Positions 7,209 to 12,192 of a stretch of 12,192 bases of DNA are shown here, piece by piece (positions within the stretch are counted from its first letter, which is position 1; each line of letters starts with the position of its first letter). Position numbers and translations under genes: made by a program. The stretch is from assembly GCA_051879015.1 (NCBI GenBank), contig JBJELF010000095.1, positions 1 through 12,192 of the forward strand, in the 5' to 3' direction. Source of the DNA: JBJELF01 sp051879015 (GTDB taxonomy: Bacteria > Bacillota > Clostridia > Lachnospirales > Lachnospiraceae). The notes under the pieces were generated by a model. The model did not search any database, was not told the DNA's origin, and was given only the letters and a program-made list of their open reading frames with translations.

Positions 7209-8479
7209 GTAAACGAACAAGAGCATTTTTTCCGATTAAAGATATTATTAGAAAAAAAAGATGGCTGAAATTTATCAATATTGCTTATATGGATTATGAG
7301 CTTTTGACAGTAATTTTTTTGCTGAATATTTTTGGCTTGATTGTAATCTATAGTGCAAGTTATTACTATTGCAGCGTTAATACTACTTTGGAAGGTAATA
7401 CTTACTATATGGTAGCAAATCAATTTAAGTATGTAGTCATCGGTCTGATTTTGATGATAGGGATTTCTTTTGTAGATTATCGATGTTGGCAAAAATTTCA
7501 TTTGGAATGGATTGCTTTAGCTGCTTCCGTATTAGTTTGTCTTCTTTTGCTTACCCCGATAAAAGTTACAAGCAATGAAGCAGCACGTTGGCTGAAAATA
7601 GGATCTTTGCAGGTACAGGTGGCAGAGTTGGTAAAATTGGGAGTCATTGAGTTTACGGCTGTTTATTTGGCAAGAAATCGAATGCCTCACAATGGTAAAG
7701 CTTGTCTTAAGGCTTTTTTCTGTGTAGGGGTATTAGCAGGTTTGATTTTGGTGATTTCCAGTGATTTGAGTTCAGCCATTATCATTTTGGGTATAGGAGT
7801 TTGTATGATTTTTATTAGCCGACCAAATTATAAGTGGTGGGTGATAGCTGTGGGATTGATCATTCTTGCCAGTGTGTTTGTAGTAGCATTGTGTTATTTC
7901 TTTCCAGATGAGATGGCAAAGTTGAATTATCGTTTTAATCGAATTGTAGCTTGGCTTTATCAGGAGGAGTATGAGCTGAAAACAGCGATGCAGCCGCTGT
8001 ATTCTCGATTTGCCATTGGATATGGGGGTCTTTTAGGCTGCGGTTTGGGAAAAAGTTTGCAAAAATATAAGCTGCCAGAACCTCATAATGACTTTATTTT
8101 AGGTATTGTGGCGGAAGAATTGGGCTTTGTAGGAGTATTCCTTTTATTCCTATTATTTGCTTACTTATTATATTGCATTTATAAAATTTCCTATCGTGCA
8201 GTGGACCGGTTCGGAAAATTGTTTGCTATAGGAGTAATGTGTCAGCTGGGAATACAAATTTTAATGAATGCGGCAGTGGCTTCCTATGTGATTCCAACTA
8301 CGGGTGTATCTCTGCCCTTTATCAGTCCAGGTGGGTCTTCTGTGGTATTTATCATGATAGAAATTGGAATTGTAATGAGCATTGATAAGGTGAGCAACCA
8401 GGAACGTGCAAAGAAAAAAGCACAGCAGCAGGTGGATGAAGAGAGAAAGCGAGTATTGCGTCATCAGTTAGGAGTATAG
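7205..8479 (+). CDS. SEDS-family peptidoglycan glycosyltransferase (FtsW/RodA/SpoVE-like)
   Basis: A 424-aa polytopic membrane protein that probably polymerises lipid II into glycan strands with a partner class B penicillin-binding protein. I place the start at TTG 7205: AAGGAG (7191-7196) is 8 bp upstream and the TTG overlaps the aroA TGA (TTGA), giving translational coupling. About ten hydrophobic segments are visible from residue 33 to 393. The signature loop PEPHNDFI (291-298) carries the essential Asp296, followed by AEELGF (303-308). The C-terminal motif GVSLPFISPGGSS (367-379) is present. Two motifs diverge from the family: the usual QPSE is QVAE (138-141) and the usual QPDLGT is SSDLSS (185-190). 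A charged tail (395-424) is cytoplasmic. Sequence alone does not separate FtsW, RodA and SpoVE roles, and no PBP gene is adjacent. It is followed by lit with one base between. Confidence 0.93.
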   Translation: MSKRTRAFFPIKDIIRKKRWLKFINIAYMDYELLTVIFLLNIFGLIVIYSASYYYCSVNTTLEGNTYYMVANQFKYVVIGLILMIGISFVDYRCWQKFHLEWIALAASVLVCLLLLTPIKVTSNEAARWLKIGSLQVQVAELVKLGVIEFTAVYLARNRMPHNGKACLKAFFCVGVLAGLILVISSDLSSAIIILGIGVCMIFISRPNYKWWVIAVGLIILASVFVVALCYFFPDEMAKLNYRFNRIVAWLYQEEYELKTAMQPLYSRFAIGYGGLLGCGLGKSLQKYKLPEPHNDFILGIVAEELGFVGVFLLFLLFAYLLYCIYKISYRAVDRFGKLFAIGVMCQLGIQILMNAAVASYVIPTTGVSLPFISPGGSSVVFIMIEIGIVMSIDKVSNQERAKKKAQQQVDEERKRVLRHQLGV

Positions 8480-8480
8480 A

Positions 8481-9143
8481 ATGATAAAAAAAATAAGCGA
8501 TTTAATGTTGGCTGTCTGTTGTATGTTCTTTATTATTTCTGCAGCGGTAGTATTTACCTTAAATTTTCGTCCGTTGTATTATGCGGATATTGATTGGCTC
8601 AAGATAGAAGAAACTTCGGGATACCCGAGGGAAGTGATTCAAGAAAATTATGATGCATTGATTGATTATAACTCCATGTGGTTTTCTGGTGAATTAGAAT
8701 TTCCAAGTCTCACTATGTCTGAAGAAGGGAAAATTCATTTTGAGGAAGTTAAGGTGATTTTTGTACTGTTTCAGCAAATGCTTTTGGTGACTGGAATTTT
8801 GTGTGCAGCAGGGATTATCTGGAAATGGAAAAAAGACCGCATCTTTTTGAAGTGGGCCTCCATTTTCACAGTAGTAATTCCTGTGATAGTAGGAATTTTG
8901 GTGGCGCTAAATTGGGATGCAGTCTTTATCACATTTCATAAACTGTGCTTTAAAAATGATTACTGGATTTTTGACCCTAGTACGGACCCAGTCATTGAAA
9001 TTTTGCCTGATGCTTATTTCATGCATTGTGCCATTATGATTTTAGTCTTAGTGATTTTGGGCAGCATCATTTGTAGAGTGGTTTATAGGATGACAGACTG
9101 CAGCAAGAATCATCATGGGATGATTCTGTCATCCACTGTTTGA
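8481..9143 (+). CDS. Lit-family (DUF1461/TIGR01906) integral membrane protein
   Basis: A 220-aa membrane protein matching the TIGR01906/DUF1461 family, which includes Lit, the lipoprotein intramolecular transacylase of Enterococcus and Bacillus. Lit moves an acyl chain from the diacylglyceryl group to the lipoprotein N-terminus, giving lyso-lipoproteins. Four membrane segments are visible (about 6-27, 92-114, 122-144, 180-202), with an extracytoplasmic region at about 28-88. Family hallmarks are NFRPLYY (28-34), an extracytoplasmic His86 and the block FHKLCFKNDYW (152-162, His153) followed by DPSTDP and LPDAYF. These two His residues fit the conserved family His pair. The transacylase activity is inferred. 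The ATG follows the SEDS stop by one base, with TTAGGAG (8468-8474) inside that gene. The last about 15 residues are hydrophilic, and the 3' end overlaps convergent dapA by 77 bp. Confidence 0.85.
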   Translation: MIKKISDLMLAVCCMFFIISAAVVFTLNFRPLYYADIDWLKIEETSGYPREVIQENYDALIDYNSMWFSGELEFPSLTMSEEGKIHFEEVKVIFVLFQQMLLVTGILCAAGIIWKWKKDRIFLKWASIFTVVIPVIVGILVALNWDAVFITFHKLCFKNDYWIFDPSTDPVIEILPDAYFMHCAIMILVLVILGSIICRVVYRMTDCSKNHHGMILSSTV

Positions 9144-10017
9144 CAAGGGGAATTGCTTGATTGAAACGATCTCGTTGAAGAACATTGAGGTCTGTTAAAG
9201 GAAGGCGGCATGAGCCGACCGAAAAGCCCAGCTGATTCATCATTTCCTTGACCGGGATGGGGTTGATATCGCAGAACAGGGCATCAATGATAGGCATTAG
9301 AGCCAACTGAAGATTTCTTGCATGCTCAAGATCAGAGTTTGTCATGGCAAGACAGAGCTCATGGACTTGTCTAGGGAGAATATTGGATAAAACGGAGATG
9401 ACGCCGATGCCGCCAAGAGACATGACGGGAACGATTTGGTCATCATTGCCAGAATAAATATGAATTTGATGATTACAGAGGGAGGCTAAGCGACAGATTT
9501 GATTAATATTGCTGCTAGCCTCTTTAATTGCGTAAATATTTGGATGCTGGGATAGGGAGAGTACTGTATCGGGCAGTAAGTTGACACTGGTGCGTGAAGG
9601 TACATTATATAAAATAATTGGCAGAGAGACTGAATCAGCGCAGGCAGTAAAATGGGCAATGAGACCTGCTTGAGAAGCTTTGTTGTAATAGGGGGTGACT
9701 TGCAGCAGAGCATCCACTTCACAGGATTCAGCAATTTGAGAGAGAAAAACTGCATGAGCTGTATTATTAGAGCCTGCTCCTGCTATGACGGGAACGCGAT
9801 GATTTACCTGTTTTACGACAAATTGGAGGAGAGATTGGTACTCATCGGCGGATAGCACGGAAGCCTCCCCTGTGGTGCCAGCTACTACAAGAGCATCAAT
9901 TTTGTTGGAAATCTGATATTCCAGCAAGGCTTCTAAAGAAGAATAATGGATAGAACCGTCTTCTTTCATGGGAGTGACGAGGGCAGTAGCAGCCCCTGAA
10001 AAGATAGCTTGTTTCAT
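9067..10017 (-). CDS. dapA: 4-hydroxy-tetrahydrodipicolinate synthase
   Basis: Cytoplasmic TIM-barrel aldolase that condenses pyruvate with aspartate semialdehyde, the first step toward diaminopimelate (peptidoglycan cross-links), lysine and, in spore formers, dipicolinate. Visible active-site features are the Schiff-base Lys165 (IKEAS), Tyr137 and Arg142 in YNVPSRTS (137-144), Thr48-Thr49 in AGTTGE (46-51), Tyr111 in TPYYN (108-112) and the YSGND loop (188-192). The C-terminal NPIPVKEMM (252-260) is typical. The start ATG at 10017 has TAGGAGA (complement of 10024-10030) 7 bp upstream. At 316 aa it is about 20 residues longer than usual: a Ser/Asp/Cys-rich tail after QWMTE (294-298) lies wholly in the overlap with lit. 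Related lyases of this superfamily (N-acetylneuraminate lyase, KDG aldolase) are less likely, because the double-Thr and PSRTS motifs favour DapA. It is transcribed alone. Confidence 0.95.
   Translation of the reverse strand: MKQAIFSGAATALVTPMKEDGSIHYSSLEALLEYQISNKIDALVVAGTTGEASVLSADEYQSLLQFVVKQVNHRVPVIAGAGSNNTAHAVFLSQIAESCEVDALLQVTPYYNKASQAGLIAHFTACADSVSLPIILYNVPSRTSVNLLPDTVLSLSQHPNIYAIKEASSNINQICRLASLCNHQIHIYSGNDDQIVPVMSLGGIGVISVLSNILPRQVHELCLAMTNSDLEHARNLQLALMPIIDALFCDINPIPVKEMMNQLGFSVGSCRLPLTDLNVLQRDRFNQAIPLVKQWMTESSHDDSCCSLSSYKPLYK
9088..9134. terminator. Large interrupted hairpin at the lit/dapA convergence
   Basis: An inner perfect 9-bp repeat (AGAATCATC 9106-9114 with GATGATTCT 9119-9127, 4-nt loop) is flanked by an outer repeat (GGATGACAG 9088-9096 with CTGTCATCC 9126-9134). 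The two share a couple of bases, so a fold of about 16 bp with an 11-nt one-sided bulge is possible. It lies inside both coding regions. Neither side has a U-tract, so it is not a textbook intrinsic terminator; a bidirectional transcription barrier or mRNA 3' end is inferred. Confidence 0.35.
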
Positions 10018-10073
10018 AAGACATCTCCTATAAATCTGTTTCGTTATTAATATATGATACCAGAGTCAAAAGG

Positions 10074-10105
10074 TCATACATTCATGCTTGTATGAAAATG
10101 TATGA
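10074..10105. promoter_or_regulatory. Inverted repeat, candidate operator upstream of dapA
   Basis: TCATACATT (10074-10082) and AATGTATGA (10097-10105) are a perfect 9-bp inverted repeat. The 14-bp spacer holds a further pair, TTCAT (10081-10085) and ATGAA (10092-10096). The repeat lies 57-88 bp upstream of the dapA ATG and about 75 bp before the CBS-gene -10. It could bind a dimeric regulator acting on either gene. No consensus I know fits it clearly. Confidence 0.4.
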
Positions 10106-10176
10106 TTTGAGGACTTGCAATATATGAAATTTTTATATTACAGTCATATTTTTTACATAAAAACTTAACAAAAAGA

Positions 10177-10185
10177 TGTTATAGT
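10177..10185 (+). promoter_or_regulatory. Extended -10 promoter of the CBS/AraC operon
   Basis: TG (10177-10178), one base, then TATAGT (10180-10185) form an extended -10 element. At a 17-bp spacing the -35 position (ATAAAA) is poor, as is usual for extended -10 promoters. Transcription would start near 10192 and leave a leader of about 109 nt before the CBS gene ATG. Confidence 0.45.
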
Positions 10186-10191
10186 GAGTGT

Positions 10192-10300
10192 AGATAATAA
10201 AGCAAGTTGCTGGAAACTTCGCCAGAAAAATGAGGGGCAGCCGATGAAGGGAATAGGCTGACAACAAAAAAGCCAGAATGAAATTTAGGAGGTAACAGAA
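10192..10300 (+). ncRNA. Structured 5' leader, riboswitch-like candidate
   Basis: The leader can form hairpin 1, CTGG (10210-10213) with CCAG (10222-10225), 8-nt loop, and hairpin 2, CAGCC (10238-10242) with GGCTG (10256-10260), 13-nt loop. CTTC (10217-10220) in loop 1 is complementary to GAAG (10246-10249) in loop 2, allowing a kissing contact. GGCT (10256-10259) can instead pair with AGCC (10271-10274) just before the ribosome-binding site AGGAGG (10287-10292), which suggests two exclusive states. Purine-rich unpaired stretches lie between the stems. I could not match it to a riboswitch class I know. The stems are short, so a regulatory RNA is a hypothesis. Confidence 0.35.
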
Positions 10301-10726
10301 ATGAATGTATTATTTTTTTTGACGCCAAAGAGTGAGGTTACTTATGTGCAGGATAATTTTACGATTCGACAGGCTATGGAGAAGATGAGTTATCATCGTT
10401 ATTCTGCAGTGCCAATGATTGACCATGAGGGTCATTATGTGGGAACTTTGACAGAGGGAGATTTATTATGGGGACTGAAGGATAGTATCATACAAAATAA
10501 ATGTGATTTAGTTGAGAAGAAAATTACCACAGTGCCGCGCCGTATGGACAACAAGGCAGTGCGCATCTCTGCTGATGTGAAAGAGGTGGTCATACAGTCC
10601 ATGAATCAAAATTTTGTACCAGTGGTAGACGACCAGAACATTTTTATTGGAATTGTGACTAGAAAGGATATTTTGAATTATTTTTATAAAAAGTATTTTA
10701 AGGCACAATTAGATCAAGCGGTTTAA
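10301..10726 (+). CDS. Small protein with two CBS domains
   Basis: A 141-aa cytoplasmic protein made almost entirely of one CBS-domain pair (Bateman module). CBS1 spans about 8-62 and ends in SAVPMID...GTLTEGDLL; CBS2 spans about 76-130 and ends in FVPVVDD...GIVTRKDIL. Such modules bind adenine nucleotides; stand-alone versions of this size, such as B. subtilis CbpB/DarB (YkuL), bind c-di-AMP and control partner proteins. The ligand here is not known from sequence. AGGAGG (10287-10292) with 8-bp spacing gives a strong start at ATG 10301. The gene sits behind a structured leader, and its TAA overlaps the ATG of the AraC gene (TAATG), so the two are probably cotranscribed and perhaps translationally coupled. 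No transporter, IMPDH or kinase domain is fused, so it must act through another protein, possibly the AraC regulator. Confidence 0.85.
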   Translation: MNVLFFLTPKSEVTYVQDNFTIRQAMEKMSYHRYSAVPMIDHEGHYVGTLTEGDLLWGLKDSIIQNKCDLVEKKITTVPRRMDNKAVRISADVKEVVIQSMNQNFVPVVDDQNIFIGIVTRKDILNYFYKKYFKAQLDQAV

Positions 10727-11718
10727 TGTCAATAGGGGATAGTATGACAGAGCAACTATTACAACAATTAAGGCAAATCACATCAGAGGAGGAGCGAATC
10801 TTAGCAGGAGAACAGAAGATTCAGGAGGATATTTATATGTCTATTTCCTCAGAGAAGATGGTATTTGACTCAAAAAAATTATTACAGTCAGGCAAACTGA
10901 TTTCTGTGAGAAAGCATACTCGTTTTATTTATTTTCCCCCTCATAAGCACAATTATGTGGAAGTGATTTATATGTGTTCGGGAAAAACTTATCATAAAAT
11001 CAATGGAACACCGGTTTGTTTGGAGGCAGGAGAGCTATTATTTTTAAATCAGAATGCAGTGCAGGAAATCGAGCCCGCAGGTGAAGATGATATTGCTGTG
11101 AATTTTATTATTTTACCAGAATTTTTTGACTATGCTCTCAAAATGATGGAGGCAGATGAAAATCTGCTGCGCACTTTTGTAATTAATTGTTTAAAAGAAG
11201 AAAATAATTCGGCTGCATATCTGCATTTTCAGGTGTCAGATATTTTGCCGATACAAAATTTAGTTGAAAATTTAATATGGACGTTAATGAATCAGCTGCC
11301 AAACAAACGCAGTATCAATCAAATTACTATGGGTCTGTTGGTTTTGCAGCTGATCAATTATGTGGATCGTGTGACAACAGATGCGGCCGATCGGGATAAG
11401 AAGTTAATGATGACGGTGCTGGGATATATCGAGGAGCATTACAGGGACGGAGAGTTATCCCAGCTGGCAGCTCAGCTCCATTATGATGTATATTGGCTTT
11501 CAAAGGAAATTAAACGTCAATTTGGACAAAACTATACGGATTTAATACAGGAAAAGAGAATGAAGCAGGCTGCATATCTGTTAACTAACACAAAGATGTC
11601 AGTGATGGAGATTGGATTGGCAGTGGGATATGAAAATTTAAGTTATTTTCATCGTATCTTTCAAAAACGATATGGAATGACGCCGAGAAAATATCGTTTG
11701 GTGGAAAAAAAGAAATAA
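10726..11718 (+). CDS. AraC-family transcriptional regulator with N-terminal cupin
   Basis: A 330-aa DNA-binding regulator. Residues 1-55 are a charged helical leader. A cupin-like sensor domain follows (about 60-135), with PPHKHNYVEV (71-80) and an EAGELLFLNQN strand pair (100-110). The C-terminal AraC DNA-binding domain (about 228-325) has two helix-turn-helix units (about 244-265 and 292-315) and the family signature GYENLSYFHRIFQKRYGMTPRKYR (301-324). The ATG at 10726 overlaps the CBS stop by one base; an in-frame ATG at 10744 has AGGGGAT (10734-10740) nearby and may be the real start, making a 324-aa protein. Rhamnulokinase starts 171 bp downstream on the same strand, so control of rhamnose genes (RhaR/RhaS-like) is a reasonable inference, though the effector and targets are unproven. 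Confidence 0.93.
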   Translation: MSIGDSMTEQLLQQLRQITSEEERILAGEQKIQEDIYMSISSEKMVFDSKKLLQSGKLISVRKHTRFIYFPPHKHNYVEVIYMCSGKTYHKINGTPVCLEAGELLFLNQNAVQEIEPAGEDDIAVNFIILPEFFDYALKMMEADENLLRTFVINCLKEENNSAAYLHFQVSDILPIQNLVENLIWTLMNQLPNKRSINQITMGLLVLQLINYVDRVTTDAADRDKKLMMTVLGYIEEHYRDGELSQLAAQLHYDVYWLSKEIKRQFGQNYTDLIQEKRMKQAAYLLTNTKMSVMEIGLAVGYENLSYFHRIFQKRYGMTPRKYRLVEKKK

Positions 11719-11737
11719 AAGATTGTTAATTTTTGAT

Positions 11738-11749
11738 GTGAATATTCAC
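11738..11749. promoter_or_regulatory. Perfect 12-bp palindrome, candidate operator 1 before rhaB
   Basis: GTGAATATTCAC is a perfect palindrome 20 bp after the AraC stop and about 140 bp before the rhaB ATG. It has no loop and no U-tract, so it looks more like a protein-binding site than a terminator. It does not match the cre consensus. Confidence 0.4.
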
Positions 11750-11791
11750 GGAATTTTGAAATAGAAATGATTGCAAGAGAGGACACTTTTT

Positions 11792-11836
11792 TTGACAAAT
11801 ATGTATCTTGTTTTTTAACGTAAATATGTGTATGAT
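11792..11836 (+). promoter_or_regulatory. Candidate rhaB promoter
   Basis: TTGTTT (11808-11813) and TATGAT (11831-11836) are 17 bp apart, placing a start near 11843 and a leader of about 47 nt. A perfect TTGACA occurs at 11792-11797, but the hexamer at the right distance (TTAACG or TAACGT) is a poor -10. I favour the TTGTTT/TATGAT pair. A weak -35 would suit an activator-dependent promoter, which fits an AraC regulator next door. Confidence 0.4.
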
Positions 11837-11846
11837 AAATTTATCA
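11833..11846. promoter_or_regulatory. Perfect 14-bp palindrome overlapping the rhaB -10 region
   Basis: TGATAAATTTATCA is a perfect palindrome that covers the end of the candidate -10 (TATGAT) and the presumed transcription start. A repressor bound here would block transcription. Its AT-rich centre lowers its information content, so coincidence is possible. Confidence 0.4.
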
Positions 11847-11889
11847 CAAACGAAATGCAGTTAAAAAAGTATTGAGGAGGGAACTTTTT

Positions 11890-12192
11890 ATGACAAATTA
11901 CTATCTGGCCATTGATATCGGAGCCTCCAGTGGGCGACATATCTTATGTCATATGGAAGAAGGAAAGATGATTTTGGAAGAAATGTATCGTTTTCCAAAT
12001 GGCATGGAAGAAAAAAATGGTATGAAATGTTGGAATGAGAAAGCGTTGTTTCAGGCAATTTTGGACGGTATGAGAGCTTGTTATGACCAGGGAAAAATTC
12101 CAGTCAGCATGGGAATTGATACATGGGGTGTTGATTTTGTTTTGTTGGATGAAAATGATCAGCTGATTGGCAATGCTGTGGGTTATCGTGAC
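11890..12192 (+). CDS. rhaB: Rhamnulokinase, N-terminal part (cut by window end)
   Basis: First 101 codons of an FGGY-family sugar kinase, open at the window end. Rhamnulokinase phosphorylates L-rhamnulose to rhamnulose 1-phosphate in cytoplasmic rhamnose catabolism. The N-terminal phosphate-binding motif reads AIDIGASSGRH (7-17), where GASSGRH is typical of rhamnulokinase rather than xylulokinase or glycerol kinase. IDTWGVDFVLLDE (about 77-89) and the final GYRD are also characteristic. AGGAGGG (11875-11881) lies 8 bp before the ATG at 11890. The gene follows an AraC regulator and is preceded by two palindromes. Downstream rhaA/rhaD-type genes are expected but lie outside the window. No internal disruption is seen in the visible part. 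Confidence 0.94.
   Translation, partial: MTNYYLAIDIGASSGRHILCHMEEGKMILEEMYRFPNGMEEKNGMKCWNEKALFQAILDGMRACYDQGKIPVSMGIDTWGVDFVLLDENDQLIGNAVGYRD

Noticed and set aside
10018..10300. Known riboswitch classes (lysine, SAM, c-di-GMP, c-di-AMP, cobalamin, fluoride) in the dapA/CBS intergenic region
   Set aside because: I compared from memory the conserved cores of these classes with both strands. None fits; a lysine riboswitch for dapA would also need more room than its short leader allows.
11719..11760. GTGAATATTCAC as an intrinsic terminator of the AraC gene
   Set aside because: As RNA it forms only a 4-bp stem with a 4-nt loop and no following U-tract, so an operator-like role is more plausible.

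Overview
The window looks like chromosomal DNA of an AT-rich, low-GC Gram-positive anaerobe, most likely a gut Clostridia/Lachnospiraceae-type Firmicute. This rests on the strong AGGAGG-type ribosome-binding sites, the polysaccharide-degrading lipoprotein, the clostridial Csp-like subtilase and the Lit/DUF1461 membrane protein. No taxonomic marker is present, so the family-level guess is inference. I see no tRNA, rRNA, CRISPR array, IS element or phage gene.

Left third (1-3903): a promoter region leads into a large modular GH43 lipoprotein (probable endo-arabinanase with GH43 C-terminal barrel, bacterial Ig-like and LamG-like domains). A perfect hairpin follows, then a small RNase Z-like metallo-beta-lactamase-fold hydrolase. 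Middle (3976-9143): a leftward Csp-type subtilisin-like protease with an internal jelly-roll insertion is divergent from a tight rightward operon aroA - SEDS (FtsW/RodA-like) - lit (DUF1461). In that operon the SEDS gene starts with TTG overlapping the aroA stop, and lit begins one base after the SEDS stop. Right third (9067-12192): leftward dapA runs tail to tail into lit, and the coding regions overlap by 77 bp over a large hairpin. The 283-bp dapA/CBS intergenic region holds an inverted repeat and a folded-looking 5' leader in front of a two-CBS-domain protein, whose stop overlaps the start of an AraC-family regulator. The window ends in the first 101 codons of rhamnulokinase (rhaB), preceded by two perfect palindromes around its promoter.

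How the genes fit together: an arabinan-cleaving surface enzyme at one end and an AraC regulator plus rhamnulokinase at the other are both consistent with use of pectin (rhamnogalacturonan I carries arabinan side chains on a rhamnose-containing backbone). The genes between are mostly core functions: shikimate pathway, peptidoglycan polymerisation, lipoprotein processing and diaminopimelate/lysine synthesis. I do not see one integrated novel system. The most interesting signals are the structured leader of the CBS/AraC operon, the lit/dapA overlap hairpin, the palindromes in front of rhaB, and the CBS-AraC pairing itself.
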